Shown here piece after piece: positions 16,801-20,070 of a DNA stretch of 20,070 nucleotides. The notes below the pieces were generated by a model. The model had not been told where the DNA came from. It made no database searches and saw only the letters and a list, made by a program, of their open reading frames with translations. How positions within the stretch are numbered: the first letter of the stretch is position 1; every line of letters begins with the position of its first letter. The translations under genes and the position numbers were made by a program. Origin of the DNA: UMGS1251 sp036666555 (lineage in GTDB: Bacteria; Bacillota; Clostridia; Lachnospirales; Lachnospiraceae); assembly GCA_036666555.1 (NCBI GenBank), contig JAVWVS010000032.1, forward strand, positions 1 to 20,070. The letters run 5' to 3'.

Positions 16801-16850
16801 GGACAGACCTATCCATTGCTAATTATAGCAAACTGTCCGGGAAAGGTCAA
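16801..16850 (-). promoter_or_regulatory. Promoter of the mob operon within a nested dyad
   Basis: On the minus strand TTGACC (16850-16845) and TATAAT (16827-16822) are separated by exactly 17 bases, close to perfect consensus. The -10 box lies in the hairpin ttgcta/tagcaa (16816-16821/16826-16831). That hairpin is enclosed by ggacag/ctgtcc (16801-16806/16833-16838). Such a dyad over the promoter is a likely operator for MobC or another repressor. A 9-codon frame (MDRSVQTTK, 16816-16787) begins at the expected transcription start; its meaning is unclear. Confidence 0.8.
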
Positions 16851-16869
16851 ATAAAGATATTATAAAATT

Positions 16870-17060
16870 AAAGAGGGTCAGGGATACTTCCCTGTTACAA
16901 ATTTGTACGCTTACCAGAAGGGGGGAGTATATAAATTTGGGCGTGTGTCATGACACAGGCAGTGCTTGCTATCATTTGATTTACACTCTGCGGAGCAGAG
17001 GGGCATGTTCTGATTGTTTAGATAAGCTATAGCACAGCTTGGGTTATGAGAAGCAAACTC
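16870..17060. other. Candidate origin of transfer region
   Basis: This stretch next to the mob operon has no gene but many dyads: CAGGGA/TCCCTG (16879-16884/16889-16894), the 14-bp palindrome TGTGTCATGACACA (16944-16957), CTCTGC/GCAGAG (16986-16991/16995-17000) and AAGCT/AGCTT (17024-17028/17036-17040). A G-run lies at about 16920-16925. On the minus strand GGTAAGCGTAC (16914-16904) partly recalls the GGTAAGTGCGC nick cores of IncQ/pSK41-type origins. OriT usually lies beside mobC/relaxase genes. The exact nick site cannot be fixed from sequence. Confidence 0.4.
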
Positions 17061-17072
17061 AAAAATGAAAAA

Positions 17073-17101
17073 TTGCATAGTACGGGTGAATGTCGTATAA
17101 T
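17073..17101 (+). promoter_or_regulatory. Promoter of the YwbE-family gene
   Basis: TTGCAT (17073-17078) and TATAAT (17096-17101) are 17 bases apart. Transcription would begin near 17108, about 50 bases before the gene. It points away from the mob promoter, so the two units diverge around the oriT-like region. Confidence 0.7.
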
Positions 17102-17156
17102 GGGTGGCAGGAATTATAAAATTATTTATCGGAAATGTTGAAAGGCGGAAATATAA

Positions 17157-17360
17157 ATGGATGGGACAACAAGAAAGAATATAAAAATTGGTGCAACTGT
17201 CATGGTTGTACAGAAGCAGAATCAGAGAGCCGGAAATCTTACAAAGGGTGTTGTACAGCGGATATTGACAAATTCACAAACTCATCCAAGGGGAATTAAA
17301 GTGATGCTTGTGGGTGGAATCGTTGGCAGAGTACAGGAAATCGTCGAAGAGGAGGCTTAG
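17157..17360 (+). CDS. ywbE: YwbE-family protein (DUF2196)
   Basis: This 67-residue basic protein matches the small, widespread YwbE family named after Bacillus subtilis. The pattern is RKNIKIGATVMVVQKQNQR, then LTKGVVQRILTNS, HPRGIKVML and GIVGRVQEI near the end. The short beta-rich, KOW-like pattern suggests nucleic acid or ribosome contact, but the function is not known. The length is normal. AAAGGCGG (about 17141-17148) precedes ATG 17157. It is transcribed alone, from its own promoter to the terminator at 17410. Such genes are usually chromosomal, so it may mark host DNA next to the element rather than ICE cargo. Confidence 0.75.
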   Translation: MDGTTRKNIKIGATVMVVQKQNQRAGNLTKGVVQRILTNSQTHPRGIKVMLVGGIVGRVQEIVEEEA

Positions 17361-17409
17361 ATATCTGATATAAAATCTGATATCATTAGTCAAAATAAAT
17401 ATCTATAAA

Positions 17410-17460
17410 AGAAATAGCATCTTACGTTCTTGATGATATGAAGATGCTATTTCTCTTTCT
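17410..17460 (+). terminator. Intrinsic terminator after the YwbE-family gene
   Basis: AGAAATAGCATCTT (17410-17423) is mirrored exactly by AAGATGCTATTTCT (17441-17454), a 14-bp perfect stem, followed by the T-rich ctttct. It ends the YwbE transcript about 50 bases after its stop and may also work in reverse. Confidence 0.8.
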
Positions 17461-17518
17461 ATTGGATGACGACATCAAAAGTTGCGTTTCACACTCCAAT
17501 ATTTGTAGTTTATGACAC

Positions 17519-17547
17519 TTGAAGTCACAAGTTCAAATATTTATGAT
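17519..17547 (+). promoter_or_regulatory. Likely promoter of the LytTR/GHKL two-component operon
   Basis: TTGAAG (17519-17524) and TATGAT (17542-17547) are 17 bases apart. The -35 box is one arm of the dyad TTGAA/TTCAA (17519-17523/17532-17536), and ACTTG/CAAGT overlaps it, so a regulator could bind here. The transcript would have a leader of about 180 bases. The match is moderate and the role inferred. Confidence 0.45.
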
Positions 17548-17737
17548 ATATTTAAGCTGATATATTACAATCATCTGATTGGTAAGGAAACTCAAATGTT
17601 ATAGGTTGATATGCTGCCAAGATGAACAATAGAAGACAAGCAGGAGTTTCACAGAGGCTTGAGTTGCAGACGAAATTTAATAGCACAAATCGCAGTCTAT
17701 GTGTTTGGAAAATCCTGATTACTATAGGAGGATTAAG

Positions 17738-18484
17738 ATGATAACCATTTATTTATGTGACGATGAAAAAGAGATAACAACCAAGGCTGCAAAACTCATA
17801 AAAGAGTATTTCATTTCTTATCCAGAAGAATGTTATTTGGAAATTTTCAATAGTGGTAAGGAATTACTAGGTAATGTATTGAAAAATAAAAAAGCAGATG
17901 TTATTTTTTTGGATATTGAATTGACGGATAGCAACGGAATAGAGATTGCAAGAGCTATCAGAAGAGTAGATAAAAAGGTAAAGATTGTTTTTTTGACTAA
18001 CTATAAAAATTATAAAGGAGCTGCATTTACTGTACGGGCTTTTGGCTATGTGGAAAAGCCTTTTACAAAGAAGGAAATATATGCACAAATAATTGATATA
18101 CAAAATTATTCTTTAGAAGAAAAAAAAGAGATAACTTTAAAATTTGATACAAAAGATGGTCTGATCAATATAGCACCAAAAGATATTATATATTTTGAAA
18201 GCAAAAATAGAAAAGTAGAAATTGTTACATTTACAACTCATTATGTCATGGCTCAAAGGATACCAGTATTGACAAAAGCGATGGAGCGGTATAATTTTAG
18301 AAGTCCGCATTCAAGTTTTTTAATCAATTTGGATTATGTGATTGATGTAAAAAACTATTTCATTTATATGATAAATAATATTGAGATTCCGTTATCTCAA
18401 AGAAAGTCTACGGAGTTTAGACAAGAATTGGATGCTTTTTTAGAGCAGACTATTGACTCGTGTAAAGGAGTGTATCATGTTTGA
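17738..18484 (+). CDS. AgrA/ComE-like response regulator (receiver plus LytTR DNA-binding domain)
   Basis: This 248-residue cytoplasmic regulator has a receiver domain at 1 to about 125. It shows the acidic pocket D8/D9, the phospho-acceptor D59 in IFLDIEL, T87 and K107 in VEKPF. The C-terminal LytTR domain (about 140-240) has ITLKFDTKDGLINIAPKDIIYFES and FRSPHSSFLINLDYV. Such regulators bind paired direct repeats upstream of peptide, bacteriocin or virulence genes. ATG 17738 is chosen because AGGAGG (17726-17731) is six bases before it; the frame extends to 17699 without such a site. Its stop overlaps the kinase start by eight bases. All phosphorylation residues are present. Confidence 0.9.
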   Translation: MITIYLCDDEKEITTKAAKLIKEYFISYPEECYLEIFNSGKELLGNVLKNKKADVIFLDIELTDSNGIEIARAIRRVDKKVKIVFLTNYKNYKGAAFTVRAFGYVEKPFTKKEIYAQIIDIQNYSLEEKKEITLKFDTKDGLINIAPKDIIYFESKNRKVEIVTFTTHYVMAQRIPVLTKAMERYNFRSPHSSFLINLDYVIDVKNYFIYMINNIEIPLSQRKSTEFRQELDAFLEQTIDSCKGVYHV

Positions 18485-19760
18485 TTTATTTACAAAATTC
18501 ATGTTGGTAGCATTATCTAGTTTTGTTTCTATTTATTTAGTCTATGATTTTATGGGCAGAGTATTTGATAAAAAAAGCAAAAAAACTACCATCTACTATT
18601 TATCTTTTATTGGAATTTGGATCTTATTTATAATTTCAAATTTGTTCTCTATACCAATAGTAAGTATAGGTTTAACGGTATTCATTCCGTTTATAGTGTG
18701 GTATTTCTTTTACGAAGAAAAGACTAAAACAGATATATTTATTATAGTTTTATTTATTATTTTCTTGCCGTTAAGTGAAATTATATCTGAAATGGTAAAA
18801 ATGTTAATTTTTTCTGACGATTTTTCTATTGCTCCCGGGCATATTATTGAGGATATGATAATTTTTCTTATTTATCGGTGTATTATGTTTTTGTTGGAGA
18901 AGAAAATTAAGCCGTTCGCACGTAGCAAGCAAGAGGCAACCGTTATCATTGTTCCGATCATTAGTTTATATATTATAACAACAATCACTTTTTTGATTTC
19001 CAAAAATGAAAATAGAATAATACTTTTTATGGCAATTTGGGGATGCATTTTGATATTTGCAATGAATATATTTGTGTATCGCCTGTTTGACCGCATTTCA
19101 GAACTGTGCCATAAAGAAGAGCAGTATTTAATGAAAGAGCAACAAGCACAGATGCAGTACAAATACTATAATGATCTTGAAAAAAAATATGTAAATTCAA
19201 AAAGGCTTTTTCATGATTTGAAAAGACATATCTATCTTATTGAGCAATTGTATAAAAGTGAGGGTAAATCAGATAAGGCGACAGAATATACGGATTCTTT
19301 GATGGAAAAAATAGAGGCGGCAAGCTTTAAATTTCATACGAATAGCCAAGTACTTAACATATTAGTCAATGATAAATTAGTGTTGTCTGAGTTAAATGGA
19401 ATCCATTTTATATATAATTGTGAGGATATTGACTGGAGTTTTATGCTGGATATAGATTTAGCAACTATTGTATCAAATTTATTAGATAATGCTTTTGACG
19501 CGTGTGAAGTAGAAAAAAACAAGGAAATAGAATTATGTATATGCAGTATTAACAATTTTGTAATTCTTAATGTGACAAATAACTGCACAACTTTATTACA
19601 GCACCAAAATGGAAAATACAGATCTACAAAAGAGGGACACATGGGGATTGGGTTATCAAATGTAAAATCTATTGTTGAAAAGTATGGAGGAAGTTTACGA
19701 CTACACACAAAAGATCAAAAGTTTGTGGTGCAAGTAACTTTTGCTGGTGTTCTAAAATAA
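18477..19760 (+). CDS. AgrC-like sensor histidine kinase (GHKL family)
   Basis: This 428-codon membrane kinase (stop included) partners the LytTR regulator. The first 200 residues hold six or seven hydrophobic helices, as in AgrC-type receptors of peptide signals. A cytoplasmic coiled coil follows, then the phosphorylation site H246 in KRLFHDLKRH. The GHKL ATPase has an N-box NLLDNAFDAC (334-343) and a G-box GHMGIGLSNV near the C-terminus. ATG 18477 has AAAGGAG (18464-18470) six bases before it; the TTG at 18453 lies deeper in the regulator gene. The two genes are translationally coupled. No agrB- or agrD-like gene is visible, so the signal is unknown or encoded beyond the window. Confidence 0.9.
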   Translation: MFDLFTKFMLVALSSFVSIYLVYDFMGRVFDKKSKKTTIYYLSFIGIWILFIISNLFSIPIVSIGLTVFIPFIVWYFFYEEKTKTDIFIIVLFIIFLPLSEIISEMVKMLIFSDDFSIAPGHIIEDMIIFLIYRCIMFLLEKKIKPFARSKQEATVIIVPIISLYIITTITFLISKNENRIILFMAIWGCILIFAMNIFVYRLFDRISELCHKEEQYLMKEQQAQMQYKYYNDLEKKYVNSKRLFHDLKRHIYLIEQLYKSEGKSDKATEYTDSLMEKIEAASFKFHTNSQVLNILVNDKLVLSELNGIHFIYNCEDIDWSFMLDIDLATIVSNLLDNAFDACEVEKNKEIELCICSINNFVILNVTNNCTTLLQHQNGKYRSTKEGHMGIGLSNVKSIVEKYGGSLRLHTKDQKFVVQVTFAGVLK

Positions 19761-19771
19761 TATTTAAGATT

Positions 19772-19802
19772 AAGGACTGACACGTTGTGTTGGTCTTTTT
19801 TA
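19772..19802 (+). terminator. Intrinsic terminator after the kinase gene
   Basis: GACTGACAC (19775-19783) pairs with GTGTTGGTC (19787-19795) with two wobbles, extended by aag/ttt pairs, and is followed by a T-run. It ends the two-component operon 12 bases after the kinase stop and separates it from the next gene. Confidence 0.8.
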
Positions 19803-19921
19803 TTGACAACCCTGCAAAATTGTAGTGAAAACCTTACATTCTGCAAAACGCATTGTAAATTTCCAGAATAGTAGTATTCTAAGTTCATCAACAAACAGAC
19901 ATATTCAAAGGAGGAAAGAAG
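19803..19921 (+). promoter_or_regulatory. Repeat-containing promoter region of the last gene, possible LytTR target
   Basis: CTGCAAAA occurs twice (19812-19819, 19841-19848), each followed by ATTGTA (19819-19824, 19852-19857). The second ATTGTA lies 17 bases before TATTCT (19875-19880), a plausible weak promoter. TTACATT (19834-19840) and ATTGTAA (19852-19858) form an imperfect inverted repeat, and AGAATA/TATTCT (19865-19870/19875-19880) a short hairpin. A poor -35 with repeats upstream is typical of activator-dependent promoters, so the neighbouring regulator may act here. The repeat spacings (29 and 33 bases) do not match the usual 21-22 of LytTR sites. Confidence 0.4.
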
Positions 19922-20070
19922 ATGGGGGTTGTACCGATGGAAAGGAACTTTTTATATTTAAAAGGAATTGATGAGGCCGATGTGTTGTTTCATATAAAGA
20001 GTAGCAAATTTTATAGAATTTTCGACCCAGAATTGATGAGAAAATTTCGGAATCATTTTTGGGACGGAAA
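19922..20070 (+). CDS. Unidentified gene, 5' part only
   Basis: AGGAGG (19909-19914) precedes ATG 19922 by seven bases. The frame stays open to the window edge, 49 full codons. The product begins MGVVPMERNFLYLKGI and continues with FHIKSSKFYRIFDPEL. A second ATG at 19937 is possible. There is no signal peptide or membrane segment in the visible part, and I do not recognise the family. Its place behind an AgrA/AgrC-like pair and an activator-type promoter suggests a regulated target such as a peptide-maturation or transport function, but that is a guess. Confidence 0.65.
   Translation, partial: MGVVPMERNFLYLKGIDEADVLFHIKSSKFYRIFDPELMRKFRNHFWDG

Larger units (their letters stand above)
17361..17737. 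other. Gap between the YwbE gene and the two-component system
   Basis: These 377 bases hold a 9-bp direct repeat atctgatat (17363-17371 and 17375-17383), a strong terminator (17410-17460) and a likely promoter for the regulator (17519-17547). They also hold a small hairpin CAATCA/TGATTG (17568-17573/17576-17581) and a 39-codon open frame (17622-17741) that overlaps the regulator start as ATGA but has no ribosome binding site. No clear gene is seen. Confidence 0.5.

Noticed and set aside
17363..17383. Direct repeat atctgatat considered as an attachment site
   Set aside because: The copies are only 12 bases apart, very AT-rich, and no recombinase or distant partner copy is seen.
19803..19831. 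TTGACA at 19803-19808 as the -35 box of the last gene
   Set aside because: No acceptable -10 box lies 15-19 bases downstream, and it overlaps the end of the terminator T-run.
1..20070. CRISPR arrays, tRNA or rRNA genes, insertion sequences
   Set aside because: No regularly spaced repeats, no clover-leaf or rRNA-like sequence, and no DDE, serine or tyrosine recombinase motifs were found on either strand.

Overview
This window looks like DNA from a low-GC Firmicute, most likely a gut Clostridia (Lachnospiraceae-type) genome. The evidence is strong AGGAGG ribosome binding sites, TTG as well as ATG starts, consensus vegetative promoters, and a gene set typical of the large integrative conjugative elements (ICEs) of that group (Tn1549/CTn-like). 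The taxon is an inference; no 16S or other marker is present.

Layout. (1) 1-11783, plus strand, is an ICE back end. A structured leader with an intrinsic terminator precedes a 2592-residue polyvalent protein (ArdC-like N-terminus, N6-adenine methyltransferase, SNF2-type helicase). Next come a 275-residue coiled-coil protein and a 976-residue ArdC-like/zinc-peptidase/YodL/nucleotidyltransferase fusion. A TnpV-family protein is encoded in another frame inside the giant gene. (2) 12022-14958, plus strand, is a type VII secretion toxin cassette with its own promoter: Lap1-like and Lap2-like targeting partners, an LXG toxin with an unrecognised C-terminal domain, and a five-helix membrane protein that is the probable immunity factor. 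(3) 15002-16850, minus strand, is the mobilization operon, mobC-like gene then MOBP-type relaxase. It converges on the toxin cassette at a bidirectional terminator. It is driven by a near-perfect promoter followed by an intrinsic terminator in the leader. The dyad-rich stretch at about 16870-17060 is the best place for oriT. (4) 17073-17460 is a YwbE-family gene with its own promoter and terminator. (5) 17519-19802 is an AgrA/AgrC-like two-component pair (LytTR regulator, GHKL kinase). It is followed by a repeat-containing promoter region and the first 49 codons of an unidentified gene that runs off the end.

How the parts fit. The plus-strand ICE genes probably protect and process transferred DNA (anti-restriction, methylation, helicase). 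MobC and relaxase would nick and pilot the DNA. The LXG cassette sits as cargo between these modules; no T7SS membrane genes are seen, so it would rely on a secretion system encoded elsewhere. No integrase, excisionase or attachment site is visible, so the element boundary is not defined. It may lie somewhere between the mob promoter and the YwbE gene.

Most notable: the tnpV-like gene overprinted on the disordered linker of the giant helicase gene; intrinsic terminators between leader and ribosome binding site in two ICE transcription units; a nucleotidyltransferase-like domain fused into an anti-restriction/peptidase protein; and an apparently new LXG toxin/immunity pair carried on an ICE.
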